Shown: positions 31,918 through 42,669, counted from the first letter of the stretch. The stretch is 64,000 nt of DNA from Ahaetulla prasina (GCF_028640845.1 NC_080539.1:371239733-371303732); one strand, 5' to 3'. The notes: generated from the sequence alone by a model not told the origin. Made by a program: numbers and translations.

Positions 31918-32757
31918 AAAGATGGAGAGGGTGCGCAACTTGGGCGTCCTCCTGGATGAACGGCTGTCTTTTGAAGACCATTTGACGGCCGTCTCCAGGA
32001 GAGCTTTCCACCAGGTTCACCTGGTGCGCCAGTTGCGCCCCTTTCTAGACCGGGATGCCTTATGCACGGTCACTCACGCCCTTGTGACGTCTCGCCTGGA
32101 TTACTGCAATGCTCTCTACATGGGGCTCCCCTTGAGGGGCATCCGGAGGCTTCAGTTGGTCCAGAACGCGGCTGCGCGGGTGATAGAGGGAGCCCCTCGT
32201 GGCTCCCGTGTGACACCTCTCCTACGCAGACTGCACTGGCTACCTGTGGCCTTCCGGGTGCGCTTCAAGGTGTTGGTGACAATCTTTAAAGCGCTCCATG
32301 GCATAGGGCCGGGCTATTTACGGGACCGCCTACTGCTACCAAATACCTCTCACCGACCCGTGCGCTCTCACAGAGAGGGACTCCTCAGGGTGCCGTCAGC
32401 TAGGCAGTGCCGTCTGGCGACACCCAGGGGAAGGGCCTTCTCTGTGGGGGCTCCCACCCTCTGGAACGAACTCCCTCCAGGACTTCGTCAACTTCCGGAC
32501 CTCCGAACCTTTCGTCGCGAGCTTAAAACGCACTTATTCATCTGCGCAGGACTGGATTAGATTTTAAAGTTATTGGTTTTAAGGGGTTTTTTATTATTTA
32601 TATTGTTTTTTAAATTCGGCAATAGAATAAGTTTTTTAATTGTTGTTTTTTAATCTGTATTTATATGTATTTTAACTGCCTGTGAACCGCCCTGAGTCCT
32701 TAGGGAGATAGGGCGGTATATAAATTTGAAAAATAAATAAAAATAAATAAATAAAAA
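31918..32757 (+). mobile_element. L2-like LINE, ORF2 C-terminal end and 3' UTR, open
   Basis: A 5'-truncated insertion. About 214 codons remain open to the stop at 32558-32560. Conserved LINE C-terminal motifs read in order: 'LGVLLDERLS', 'LVTSRLDYCNALYMGLPL', 'RRLQLVQNAAARVI', 'LHWLPVAFRVRFKVL', 'FKALHGIGPGYL', 'RAFSVGAPTLWNELPPGLR' and 'TFRRELKTHLF'. The 3' UTR ends in 'aaccgccctgagtcc...gggcggtatataaa' and an (AATA)n tail. The catalytic reverse-transcriptase core (YADD region) lies upstream and is missing, so it cannot move by itself. It interrupts a MITE. Confidence 0.9.
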
Positions 32758-32759
32758 AA

Positions 32760-32855
32760 AGGTCGTAGCTGGGAAAAAACATTCCCAAGTCACATTTTTT
32801 CAGTGCCGTCTGAATGGTCACTAAATGAACCATCGTACGTCGAAGACTGCCTGGA
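32760..32855. mobile_element. Tc1/mariner-like MITE, right part
   Basis: Continuation of 31617-31917. Confidence 0.8.
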
Positions 32856-32883
32856 GATCATAGATAAAGGATCATCTAGAGCA

Positions 32884-32932
32884 GGGGTCTCCAACCTTGG
32901 CAGCTTTAAGCCTGGCGGACTTCAACTCCCTG
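32884..32932. mobile_element. Half of a foldback hAT MITE
   Basis: caggggtctccaaccttggc...gacttcaactccctgc. Only the left arm remains. Confidence 0.7.
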
Positions 32933-32970
32933 CTAAAGAGCCCCTTTGCCTTCGGTTTGCAAAATTCAGA

Positions 32971-33048
32971 TTTTCTTCTTCTTCTTCTTCTTCTTCTTCT
33001 TCTTCTTCTTCTTCTTCTTCTTCTTCTTCTTCTTCTTCTTCTTTTTCC

Positions 33049-33121
<73 letters not shown>

Positions 33122-33140
33122 ATTATTATTATTATTAAAA
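32971..33140. repeat. Compound (TTC)n-(TTA)n microsatellite
   Basis: About 24 TTC units followed after a few bases by about 30 TTA units. Confidence 0.98.
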
Positions 33141-33614
33141 AGGTAGATTCTGGCTCTTTCTCTCCATCCTATCCTTTGACCCCTGGTTGCTTCTTCGGAG
33201 TCCTTTTCTTGCAACAAGACTGGATTGATTGCATTCAAGGCCGTAAGGATTCAGGGCGTTCGGACATCTGCCAAATGTTTCCAGCAGGCTGCGGTGCATT
33301 GTGGGAAAGGCGCTTTAAATTCAGATGATGGCCGGGCCCCGGGGAGGCTCCGAGGAGTCGTCGGATGGCGTTCCGTGCCGCCACTCGTCCCATTAGTCAC
33401 GATGCCTTGGCGATGGCGGTGCGTAATGCGTCTGGCTCCCTGGATGGATTCCGCTCAGCATGCTCGAAATTTTTTTTAAGAGCAAGCGGGGGATGGACAG
33501 ATGGAGGCTTTGATCGCTTTTTTGGGGGGGGCAGGGGCACGAGGCAGCTGATTCGGGGTTCAGAAGCAGCACCCCCCCGGATGAGAATGGGACGATTTCG
33601 GATTCGCTGGAACG
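33141..33614. other. Unique sequence with scattered CpGs
   Basis: CpG content is above the local average at 33290-33430. No exon with convincing splice sites and no recognised element. Confidence 0.4.
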
Positions 33615-33690
33615 AGAAGTTGTGGGGGCTCCATCATCACTGGAGGTTTTTAAGAAGGGATTGGACGGCTGGAATGGGATAGGGCAGGGA
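33615..33690 (+). mobile_element. CR1 LINE fragment
   Basis: 'ggctccatcatcactggaggtttttaagaaggga' encodes the CR1 C-terminal motif (A/S-PSLE-FKK-LD). Confidence 0.65.
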
Positions 33691-33931
33691 TGGTGAAAAT
33701 TTTCGTCGTCGCGTGCCAAAAGTGAGGGAAGCACAGGGCAGGGGGGGTTGCACGCGCGCATGCCCACACCCATAATTCAATGCGCCCCGTACATGCATGT
33801 GCGAAATCCTCCTGCTCCTCCCCTCCCCCCCGCTTGTGGCACGCGATGGCACGGTGAGACCGGAAGGCCTGTTTTTTTTGCTCTCCCCAGGCTCCAGAGT
33901 CTTTCTAGGAGCCTGGGGAGGGCGAAAATTC
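33691..33931. mobile_element. hAT-like element, 5' part
   Basis: cagggatggtgaaaattttc...gcgtgccaaaa, 'gcccacacccataattcaat' and 'ctctccccaggctccagag' match the hAT element at 55850-56264. The rest is replaced by the ATTCT array. Confidence 0.65.
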
Positions 33932-34204
33932 CATATTCCATATTCTATTCCATAGCCTTCTATTCTATTCTATTCTATTCTATTCTATTATATTCTATTC
34001 TATTCTATTCTATTCTATTCTATTCTATTCCATATTCCATATTCCATATTCTATTCCATAGCCTTCTATTCTATTCTATTCTATTCTATTCTATTCTATT
34101 CTATTCCATTCCATTCCATATTCCATATGCTATTCCATAGCCTTCTGTTCTGTTCTGTTCTGTTCTGTTCTGTTCTACTCTATTCCATTCCATTCCATTC
34201 CCTA
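33932..34204 (+). repeat. (ATTCT)n/(ATTCC)n/(GTTCT)n array
   Basis: Contains three copies of the interspersed motif 'ccatagccttctattct' (33950, 34056, 34134), so it grew partly by duplication of a ~100-bp block. Confidence 0.95.
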
Positions 34205-34429
34205 TGCCGATTTTTACAAACAGCTGATATTAAACCAGATAAAATCCTTATGATTTTTCTTTTGCCATTGTATGGCTGGCAGCTCCTACATTGGCGAAGG
34301 AACGTCTCGCTGTTGCGTCACTGGCTACGTAACACAAAGGTTGCTGTTAGACAAAAGAAGCCGGGTGGATTTCAAGTCCCAGAATTCCCCAGACAGCAGG
34401 ATGCCCAGAGAACTCTGGGAATTGAATTT
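34205..34429. other. Unique sequence plus a foldback hAT arm
   Basis: 34362-34429 ('ggtggatttcaagtcccagaattcccc...actctgggaattgaa') is a decayed foldback MITE. The rest is not recognised. Confidence 0.5.
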
Positions 34430-34597
34430 GCAGTGATTCCCTTAACAATCGCGGTGAACAAAAAAGGTCTGAATCGGGAGCGATTCGTTTCCATAGCCGT
34501 GGAAATTCTGGACTCTCTTTTGGTTGTAAGTCGAGGACTATCTACGCGACCGTGATGGGGAGGCTCCATTACGGTCGTAACGCGAGGACGACCTGGA
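34430..34597. mobile_element. Tc1/mariner-like MITE fragment, with partly repeated end
   Basis: 'gtgattcccttaacaatcgcgg', 'ggttgtaagtcgaggactatct', then a second end 'ggtcgtaacgcgaggacgacctgg'. Two right termini in a row suggest a tail-to-tail remnant. Confidence 0.6.
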
Positions 34598-35135
34598 GAA
34601 AACCTTGTGAACGGAAATGAGAAAATCCATTGGTGCCACGCTTAAGGAAGGAAGAAAGGGAGGCGGTGGAAATGCCATTAGCCATTAGCCAGGTCATTGT
34701 GTCGCCCTGAGTGGGCCTTCCGTAATGTAGGACTTGCAATGTGAAATAAGATTTAATTTCGTGCGTCGGATTGCTGGTTGCCAGCACAGCTGCTGTGGAG
34801 GCTGTGTGTGTGTGTTTGTGTGTCTAAGTAACACCCTGCTTTTTCGGGGAAGCGGTTGTCCCTCGGAAATCAAAACACCCAGCTGGCAGCGGGCAAGTCC
34901 CCGTTCCAACTTTGCGGTTTTCGGCTTTAAAAGATCCAGGGGAGGTTATGGGAAAACGTCTTTTTTTTTTTTTTTGGCCCCGGTCTCTGGCAAAGTTGGC
35001 AAAATGATTTTTTTGGGTGGTCAGATCAAAGATCTAGCTGAAAAGAGCTTTATCGGTTCCCAAGAATGAAAGTTTGAGAGTTGTTCCTCCAGTTTTGGGC
35101 ATTGTCCTCCTAAATAACCCAACCATTGCTTCTAT
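34598..35135. other. Unique sequence
   Basis: No gene or element recognised; a short (GT)n run at 34804-34818. Confidence 0.4.
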
Positions 35136-35345
35136 AACTGAATAACAGAGTTAGAAGGGACCTCAGTGGTCTTCGAGTCCAGCCCCCTGCTCAAGCAGGA
35201 GAACCTATACCGTTTCAGATAAGTGACTGTCTAGACTCTTCTTAAAAAGATCTAGTGATGGAGCATCCACGATTTCTGGTGGCAAGCTGTTCCACGGGTT
35301 AATTCTCCTCACCGTTAGGAAGTTTCTCCTTAATTCCAGGTTGCG
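35136..35345 (-). mobile_element. CR1 LINE 3' end
   Basis: 'taacagagttagaagggacctc...tcgagtccagccccc' and antisense C-terminal codons up to 'ttccaggttgcg'. Confidence 0.85.
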
Positions 35346-35399
35346 TTTGCAATCTTCCCAAAAGAGGTTTCTGACCAGGAAAATCCCATCGAGAAACCC

Positions 35400-35548
35400 G
35401 GATTGGCTTAACGACAACCAACGTGACTGCGATGATTCGCTTAACAACCGTGGCAAAAAAAACGGTCGTAAAACGGAGCGCGGCTCACTTTACAACCATC
35501 TTGGACGTTCTGGTCCAGGTGCGTTCGTAAAATTGAGGACTACCGATC
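35400..35548. mobile_element. Tc1/mariner-like MITE, right part
   Basis: 'gattcgcttaacaaccgtggc', 'ggtcgtaaaacgg' and 'cgtaaaattgaggactacc'. Confidence 0.75.
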
Positions 35549-36084
35549 GAAATTGAAAAAAGTATAGATGTAAACATTAGCCAAGGTTCAATTAGAACAG
35601 GATGTTTCTAGAAATTTCCGATCTTTTCTGGGTGTCTTGAGCTGTGAAATCAGGTTTTTTTGCTTTGATGTCTTCATCGGGAACCAGGAGGGAATTTCTC
35701 CCTGATTAATACGATGATGATGGCTATTATCCTTGGCCCACCCCTCAAGTTTTTTCCTCTGCTTCTCTAACAATCGGAAGCTGCCTCTCTCCTTGGGTTT
35801 GGAAGGATGATGGATAGCTCCATTTAAGATTTCCAGAAATAAAATATTAATCTGCGTTGCCCCTGTCTCCACCTTCATTAAAGCTTCCTGCCACGCAGCG
35901 CCGGATCCGAGCGAGATCTCGGCGGCCTACCAGAAGCTCTTTGAAGATAATTAATATATCTTCTTCTTCTTCTTTTCCCCCTCCCCTCTCTCCTTTTTCA
36001 CAACCCTTCCTTCCAGATGAAATCAGAAAGAAGGAAGGAAGGAAGGAAGGAGGGAGGGAGGGTGGCTTTCCCTGGGCTTTTACA
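35549..36084. other. Unique sequence; possible terminal exon within
   Basis: No repeat recognised except short CTT and GGAA runs near 35960-36060. A possible exon is listed separately at 35899. Confidence 0.4.
35899..35954 (+). CDS. Possible last coding exon (weak)
   Basis: A pyrimidine-containing stretch ends in cttcctgccacgcag|CG. The following frame reads PDPSEISAAYQKLFEDN and stops at TAA 35952-35954. The local sequence is CpG-rich within AT-rich surroundings, and the codons are unlike simple-repeat ORFs. Seventeen codons are too few for confidence, I recognise no family, and no poly(A) signal or 3' UTR is evident. It would need a donor leaving one base upstream, which neither candidate exon above supplies (both end in phase 0). 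Confidence 0.2.
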
Positions 36085-36195
36085 TCAGTGTTTTTCAACC
36101 TCAGGGCCCTTTAAGAGGCGTGGACTTCAACACCCAGAATTCCCCAGCCAGCATGGCTGGCTGGGGAATTCTGGGAGCTGGAGTCCCTGCATTTT
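36085..36195. mobile_element. Foldback hAT MITE, partly degraded
   Basis: 'cagtgtttttcaacctcaggg...gacttcaacacccagaattccccagccagc' followed by the complementary arm 'gctggctggggaattctgggag'. The right terminus is lost. Confidence 0.75.
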
Positions 36196-36239
36196 CGGGT
36201 CCCTATATAGATGGGAAATGATCCTTGTGATAAAGGCCC

Positions 36240-37105
36240 TTTCTTTCTCTCCTTTGATACCCTTTTTCTCTTCTCTCCTTCATTCCTTCATTCTTTGTTC
36301 CTTTGTTCCTTGCTTCCTCCCTCTTCTATGTCTCCTTCTTTTCTGTCTTTCCCACCTCTTCTTGTTCCCTTCTCTTCCAATCCCTCCCTCCCTCCTTCCT
36401 TCCTATACCTCTTCTCTTCTCCCTTCCTTCCTCCTTTCTTCTTCTACACTTCTTCTCTCCTCTTCCTTTCTTCCTTCCTCTCTCTCTTCTCTCCTCTTCC
36501 TTTCTTCCTTCCTCCCTCCATTCCTCTCCTCTCTTCTCCTCTCCTCTCCTCTCCTCTCCTTCCCTTCTCTCTTCTTTCCCTTCTCCCTCTCTTCTTTTCT
36601 CCTATTCTTTCCCTTCCTTCCCTTCCCTTCCCTTCCCTTCCTCTGCCCTATCCTATCCTATCCTTTCCTATCCTATCCTATCCTATCCTATCCTATCCTA
36701 TCCTATCCTATTCTATTCTATTCTATTCTATCCTATCGACTTCCTTCCTCCTTTCTTCTTCTACACTTCTTATCCCCTCTTCCTTCCTTCTTTCCTCTCT
36801 CCTTTTCACCTTCCTCCCTCCATTCTTCTCTTCTCTTCTCTTCTTTTCTCTCTTCTCTTCTCTTCTTCCCTTCTCCCTTCTTTTCTCCCTTCTCCCTCTC
36901 TTCTTTTCTCCTATTCCCTTCCTTCCTTCCTTCCTGCCCTGCCCTATGCTATGCTATGCTATGCTATGCTATTCTATCCTATCCTATCCTATCCTATCCT
37001 ATCCTATCCTATCCTATCCTTCCTCATTTCTTTTCCCTCCCTTCTTCTGTTCTCCTTCCTTCCTTCCTTCCCTTCCTCCCTCCCTCCCTCCCTTCTTTTC
37101 TTACC
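36240..37105. repeat. Pyrimidine tract with embedded (ATCCT)n and (CTATG)n
   Basis: CT-rich DNA with (CTATC)n at ~36648-36740 and (CTATG)n then (CTATC)n at ~36948-37022. The block 'gacttccttcctcctttcttcttctacacttctt' occurs at ~36420 and ~36740, so a ~320-bp higher-order unit has been duplicated. Confidence 0.95.
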
Positions 37106-37772
37106 TATCCTTACTGGCTAGGGAATTCTGGGAGTCGCAGTCTTTGCTCAATGGTCTCACCTGGGCAACCACAGGTAGAGAATTCCCGAAACCCAGGTTT
37201 CTCTACTGAAAATTGGCCCAGATTGGAACCCTCCACCCGGAGCTTTCAAAGCCGGGGTGGGTGGGTGGGTAGGAAGGTGGGGGAGGCTTGTCATCTCTGC
37301 CGAATGGATGGGAACAAGTCCCGAAAAGGGGAGCTGGCAGATGGCAGCCTCCACGTGTGGGAGAGATCATGTCTCGGGATGGCGCGTAGGTGCGAAAGGC
37401 GCCTGGAACAGAACGTTAAAAGAGGTGGGGAAAAAATCTTGTGGGTCTCTTGGTTCGGAACAGGTGGCCACTTTTTATTGCGTTTTATTTTTTTAAATTG
37501 GAAAAAACATGTGGGGAGGGGGGGAGAGAAAGGCTTGCTGTCTACGCAGAGGCCCAGTCCTGACTCTTTCCGCATTTCTGGATGGAAAGATCTGCGTTGA
37601 ATCATAGGGAAGAAAGCGACTGTAGGAAGGTAGCACCCACCCCTCTCTTGGGAAAACGAGATATTTTAGGGAACGTTAAAAAGGGCAGAATATTTCCCCT
37701 AAAAGGGAGGCAGAAACTCAGCCTCCCCCTCACCTTTGTCAATGGGCCATTAAGGCCTGGGCCAATCTATTC
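37106..37772. other. Unique sequence with a hAT arm scrap
   Basis: 37113-37140 ('ggctagggaattctgggagtcg') is a foldback arm. No gene recognised in the remainder. Confidence 0.4.
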
Positions 37773-38057
37773 CAGGGGTCTCCAATCTTGGTCCCTTTAA
37801 GTCTTGTGGACTTCAACTCCCAGAGTTCCTCAGCCAGCTTTGTTCTACATAACAAAGATCTACCTCCTTCAGGCAGAGCCATACAATAGTAGGAATTGCC
37901 CAAAGCTCTTTCATGACATCATCACCCAGCAAGAGTCAACCGAGCTCAAAAGACAACCTACAAAGTATAAAAGTACAACCTACAAAGCTTTGCTGGCTGT
38001 GGGACTCTGGGAGTTGAAGTCCACAAGTCTTAAAGGGACCAAGGTTGGAGACCCCTG
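37773..38057. mobile_element. Foldback hAT MITE carrying a copy of its own flank
   Basis: The left arm caggggtctccaatcttgg...agccagctttg and right arm ctttgctggctg...ccaaggttggagacccctg are intact. Target duplication ATCTATTC / GTCTATTC (7 of 8). Between the arms lies ~145 bp (37843-37988) that is ~90% identical to the sequence immediately right of the element (38066-38180). Confidence 0.85.
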
Positions 38058-38065
38058 GTCTATTC

Positions 38066-38385
38066 TTCATAACAAAGATCTACCTCCTTCAGGAAGAGCC
38101 ATGGTAGGAATTGCCCAAAGCCCTTTCATGACATCATCACCCAGCAAGAGTCAACCAAGCTCAAAAGACAACCTACCAAGTAACCCCTGCATGACCCCAT
38201 GGGAGTCTGACCACCAACCAGAACACACAAGCTCCAATTCAAAGCCCTTTAGAGGGCATAAAACCCAGGCACACTCTCAGCATCTCTGCCCATTTTCTGC
38301 CCAGGATCTGAACCCATGTCATTAAACCTTTTTTCCAAGCAATTTCCACGAATCCAGTGTCTTTCCCCCCGCTTGGAACTGAACC
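38066..38385 (+). repeat. Unclassified sequence, possibly LTR-like, partly duplicated into the MITE
   Basis: Contains 'gggcataaaacccaggcac' (TATA-like) and 'catgtcattaaac' (poly(A)-signal-like), an order seen in LTRs, but no clear terminal TG/CA or target duplication. Its first ~115 bp match 37843-37988. Confidence 0.35.
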
Positions 38386-38389
38386 CGCC

Positions 38390-38836
38390 TTCTGCTACCG
38401 AATACCTCTCACCGACCCGTGCGCTCTCACAGAGAGGGACTCCTCAGGGTGCCGTCAGCTAGGCAGTGTCGTCTGGCGACACCCAGGGGAAGGGCCTTCT
38501 CTGCGGGGGCTCCCGCTCTCTGGAACGAGCTCCCCCCAGGACTTCGCCAACTCTCGGACCTTAGAACCTTCCGTCGTGAACTTAAAACACACTTATTCAG
38601 GTGTGCAGGACTGGATTAGATTTTTTAGTTTTTTAAATTTTAAATTTTAAATTTTGTACTGATTTTAATTGGTTTTGTTATTTTTAGTTAAATTGGCCGG
38701 TTAAATATTTCATTTTAAAATTATTTTAAATTTATTGTCTATCTATGTATTTTAATAAGGCTGTACACCGCCCTGAGTCCTTCGGGAGAAGGGCGGTCTA
38801 GAAATTTAATAAATAAATAAATAAATAAATAAATAA
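38390..38836 (+). mobile_element. L2-like LINE 3' end
   Basis: Open codons 38419-38616 encode 'RSHREGLLRVPSARQCRLAT' and 'ALWNELPPGLRQLSDLRTF'. The 3' UTR ends 'accgccctgagtccttcggg...gggcggt' with an (AATA)n tail. 5'-truncated. Confidence 0.9.
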
Positions 38837-38841
38837 AACCC

Positions 38842-38905
38842 AGATGGACATTTCGTCCAACAGGACCTTAGAGATCATCTAGTTCAACCCTTTGCCCAAC
38901 GCAGG
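38842..38905 (-). mobile_element. CR1 LINE 3' terminus, diverged
   Basis: 'caggaccttagagatcatctagttcaaccc' matches the antisense CR1 terminus. Confidence 0.6.
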
Positions 38906-38987
38906 GGCGAAAATGGGTGTGGATCCATACTTTTTTCCTCTCATCTTTAGTTTTTAATTTATTTGGGGTGGGGGGTGGGGAAGACAC

Positions 38988-39386
38988 GGTAGTTGTCGAC
39001 TTACAACAGTTCATTTAGTGACCTTTCGACGTTTACCAGGGCATTGAAAAAAAAAGCGACGTAGGACCATTTTTCACACTTACGACCATTGCAGTCGCAA
39101 GATCAAATTTCAGAGACTTGGCAGCTGACTCATATTTATCAGCACTGCAGTGTCTTCTTGGGGGGGTCACACGAACCCCTTTTGCGACCTTCTGACAAGC
39201 AAAGTTAAGTGGGGGAGGGGGGGACCAGATTCACTTAACAACTGTGTTACTAGTTTAACCGTTGCAGTGATTCCCTTAACAACTTGGCCCGAATGGTCGT
39301 AAAATGGGGCAAAATTCACTGCACAACTGTCTCGCTTAACGACAGGAATTTTGGGCTCCGCTGTGGTCCCAAGACTGCCTGTATTA
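38988..39386. mobile_element. Tc1/mariner-like MITE, near full length
   Basis: From 'ggtagttgtcgacttacaacagttc' to 'tggtcccaagactgcctg'; internal order reversed relative to the 58437 copy. Confidence 0.8.
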
Positions 39387-39439
39387 GGGAAGAACCCCTA
39401 AATATTTCAACTATTTTTAACTTCGATTCCTTTTTTTTC

Positions 39440-39862
39440 CCCAATGTACAGTTATATACAATTAGTCGGGCTTGCCCAGTCACCACCACCCTTTTTAACA
39501 CTCTTCCCTCTTCTACCTTCTTCTACTTTCCAGACCTTCCTCTCCTTCTCTTATCTACATCCTCTCCTCCCTCCACCCTCCACCTTCCTTCTCCCTCTTC
39601 TACACCTCTTCCTTCCTCTTCTCCCTCTTCTACCCCTCTTCTCCTCTTTCCTACCTCCTACTCTCTCCTCTTTTCTCCCTCCCCACCGTTCTAAAATGGT
39701 AACTGGGCAGACTCGACCCTACATTAATTATATTTATACATCTTCAATAATCCCTGTACATTAACTATCACTCCATCCTCTACCCTCAATCCCCCAATTC
39801 CCCTCCCGCTTACCCCCCACCCCCCACCCCGACTTCCCAGTACAAAATGCCGGGTATCAAAA
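39440..39862 (-). mobile_element. L1-like LINE 3' UTR (interrupted by L2)
   Basis: A pyrimidine-rich tract on the + strand (39490-39690), i.e. the polypurine 3' UTR of a minus-strand L1, followed by '...aaatgccgggtatcaaaac'. The element resumes at 40331. Confidence 0.6.
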
Positions 39863-39864
39863 CT

Positions 39865-39900
<36 letters not shown>

Positions 39901-40330
39901 TTTTTTCATATTTATATACCGCCCTATCTCCCTAGGGACTCAGGGCGGTTCACAGGCAATTAAAATACATATAAATGCAGACTAAAACAACGATTAAAAA
40001 ACTTATTCTATAGCCAAATTATTAAAAACAGTATAAATAATAAAAACCCATTAAAACCAGTAAATTTAAAATCTAATCCAGTCCCGCGCAGATGAATAAG
40101 TGTGTTTTAAGCTCGCGATGAAAGGTTCGGAGGTCCGGAAGTTGACGAAGTCCTGGAGGGAGTTCGTTCCAGAGGGTGGGAGCCCCCACAGAGAAGGCCC
40201 TTCCCCTGGGTGTCGCCAGACGGCACTGCCTAGCTGACGGCACCCTGAAGAGTCCCTCTCTGTGAGAGCGCACGGGTCGGTGAGAGGTATTTGGTAGCAG
40301 TAGGCGGTCCCGTAAATAGCCCGGCCCTAT
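39863..40330 (-). mobile_element. L2-like LINE 3' end nested in L1
   Basis: (TTTA)n tail at 39866-39905, 'ataccgccctatctccctagg', then antisense codons for 'RSHREGLFRVPSARQCRLAT' and 'TLWNELPPGLRQLPD'. 5'-truncated near 40330. Confidence 0.9.
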
Positions 40331-40985
40331 GCCCTAACAACCATAATCCAAAATAAATCCTAAATTATAATCTCTAGTCACTCCACACATAATCACACTC
40401 TCAATTCCCCTCTCCTTCAGAAATATATCTAATACAAAATATTTCCTAAATTTACTCATATGCTATTCGATATTTTTTTATCTGATACTTATTTTGAATA
40501 TAATCAATCCACATTTTCCATTCTAAAATATATTTTTCTTGCGTATAGTCTTTCAAGTAAGCAGAAATTTTTGCCATTTCTGCCAGATTTGATACTTTGA
40601 GTGTCCATTCTTCAATTGTAGGTCATTCTTCTTTCTTCCAATATTGAGCAATCAAAAGCCTCGCGGCTGTTATTAAGTTCAAAATCAATTTAGTCTCTAT
40701 AGCTGTACAGTCCATAATTATTCCTAGTAGAAAGAACTGCGGAGTAAACTTAATCTTCTTTTTCAAAATATTCTGCATGATCCACCATACTTTAATCCAA
40801 AATGCTTTAACTTTTTTACAAGTCCACCATATATGGTAATAAGTGGCATCTTCACAATCGCGTCTCCAACATTTAGCCTGTACATTAGGATACATACATG
40901 ACAACTTTTTGGGGTCGATTCCTTGATAGAGACATTTCTTAATGTGCCCCAAATCTTGGGACATTTATAGCCGCGTAGAGATTTT
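40331..40985 (-). mobile_element. L1 LINE ORF2 C-terminal remnant
   Basis: The minus frame 40623-40964 reads 'CWRRDCEDATYYHIWWTCKK', 'FWIKVW' and 'FFLLGI', aligning with the cysteine-containing C-terminal domain of L1 ORF2 (CWxxC...H..W.C). No target-primed active copy: the endonuclease and RT core are absent and an L2 interrupts the 3' UTR. Confidence 0.8.
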
Positions 40986-41836
40986 CAGTGGTGGGATTCA
41001 AATCATTTAACAACCGGTTCTCTGCCCTAATGACCGGGTGGGCGGGTGTGGCCATGGTGGGCGTGGCCAGGGGTGTGGCAGGCAGCACTTGGCTTCCTGC
41101 ACACACACACACACCCCGGGAGCAAAAATGGGCCGGGGGGGGGGCTGTGCTACACACACACACACACAATTTTGGGGCCAGGAGGCCTCCCTGCACTTAC
41201 CTGGGAGTCAGAATGAAGCACATGGAGACTCCTGGAAGGGGTGGGGCCAGCCAGCAATTTATTTATTTATTTATTTATTTGTCACAACAATATATGTAGG
41301 TATCACACAAAAAGATTATATAGTATATAAACACTTATATGAGTAAATATAAGGAGGTATAAGCATATATATATATATAGGAAGAAGAAAAGAAAAACAA
41401 TAGGACAGGAACGGTAGGCACGTTTGTGCGCTTATGCACGCCCCTTATGGTCCTCTTAGGAATGGGGTGAGGTCAATAGTAGAAAGTTTTTGGTTAAAGC
41501 TTTTAGGATTATGGGAAGAGACCACAGAGTCAGGTAAAGTATTCCAAGCACTGATGATTCTGTTACAGAAGTCATATTTTCTGCAATCTAGACTAAAGCG
41601 GTTGACATTAAGTTTAAATCTATTAGTTGCTCTAGTATTATTGCAATTAAAGCTGAAGTAGTCTTTGACAGGAAGGACATTACAATAGATGATTCTGTGG
41701 GTTAAACTTAGGTCTTGTCGAAGGCGACGGAGTTCCAAGTTTTCTAAGCCTAGGATTTCAAGTCTGGTGGGATAAGGTATTTTATTTAATTACCGGCTTG
41801 CTCGAATCGGACCGAACCGGCTAAATCCCACCACTG
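40986..41836. mobile_element. hAT-like element (CAGTGGTGGG termini) with a LINE inside
   Basis: cagtggtgggattcaaatc at the left and ...gctaaatcccaccactg at the right are inverted repeats. Flanks GAGATTTT and GGAATTTT match in 6 of 8. Interior 'ggccatggtgggcgtggcc' and 'accgaaccggc' are typical of the squamate elements seen at 62791 and 55138. A LINE occupies 41257-41780. Confidence 0.7.
41257..41780 (-). mobile_element. LINE 3' end (unassigned CR1/L2-group family)
   Basis: An (ATTT)n tail then 'gtcacaacaatata'. Minus codons 41445-41738 encode 'ELRRLRQDLSLTHRIIYCNV', 'NRFKLNVNRFSLDCRKYDFC' and 'AWNTLPDSVV', the typical C-terminus of a LINE ORF2. The same family is at 56586-56958. Confidence 0.75.
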
Positions 41837-42342
41837 GGAATTTTTTTTTAAAAAAAAGAGGAAAAGCTGTTTTTTTTTTTTTTAAATAAACGTATTTGGT
41901 ACAAGCCAACGTGCAATTCTTAAAAATCCATTTTTCTATATAAAAGCATAGCCATTATCATGCTGACGTCACTGGGACAGACTGTTGAAAAGAAGCTAGG
42001 GCAAAAATGAGGAAGTGGGTGGAATAAAAGGGTGGGGGGAGAAAACCCCTGCTGCTAGATTTAATGTGCCTTTAATAAAATACCGTTAATTCTGTTCCTT
42101 GCAGAGAACTGCGTTGTGTTGAGAATCACAAATGAAAAGTGAGTGTGGTAATGAGGTTAATCTTGGACTAGAACAGGGGTGGGTGGAGAGAGAAACAGGC
42201 CCAGATTCTAATTGAACCCACAAACAGCTCTCTCGGCGATCGGAGGCTGATCCGTTTTTTTTCTTCTTTTTTTTTGCACGTGGCCTACCTTGCAGGGTGG
42301 TGGTTGCGGAGATGAAACCGAGATCTCTGGATAAGCTTCTTT
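41837..42342. other. Unique sequence
   Basis: No gene or element recognised. Confidence 0.4.
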
Positions 42343-42346
42343 GTGT

Positions 42347-42393
<47 letters not shown>

Positions 42394-42620
42394 TTATATT
42401 TGTATACCGCCCTTCTCCTGAAGGACTCAGGGCGGTTCACAGCCAATAAAAACCAAAATACATATAATACAGATTAAAAAACAGTATAAAAAACTAATTC
42501 GATATATGGCCTAAAAATTTTAAATACGATTAAAAACCCCATCTAAAACCCCAATTTAAAACCCCAATTTAAAACTATGTTCAAGCTAGTCCTGCACGTC
42601 GAAACAGGACTCTGTGTTGG
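42343..42620 (-). mobile_element. L2-like LINE 3' end
   Basis: (TTTA)n tail, 'ataccgcccttctcctgaagg', then 3' UTR and a few codons to 'gctagtcctgcacgtcg'. Confidence 0.85.
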
Positions 42621-42669
42621 CAGAGAGAATTGCATCCAGGAAGAAGTTCAGGGTCTAATTCTTTCTTTC

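Noticed and set aside
31871..32560. A 229-residue frame as a host gene
   Set aside because: Clear LINE ORF2 C-terminal motifs, L2 3' UTR and tail, and it interrupts a MITE. Retrotransposon, not host.
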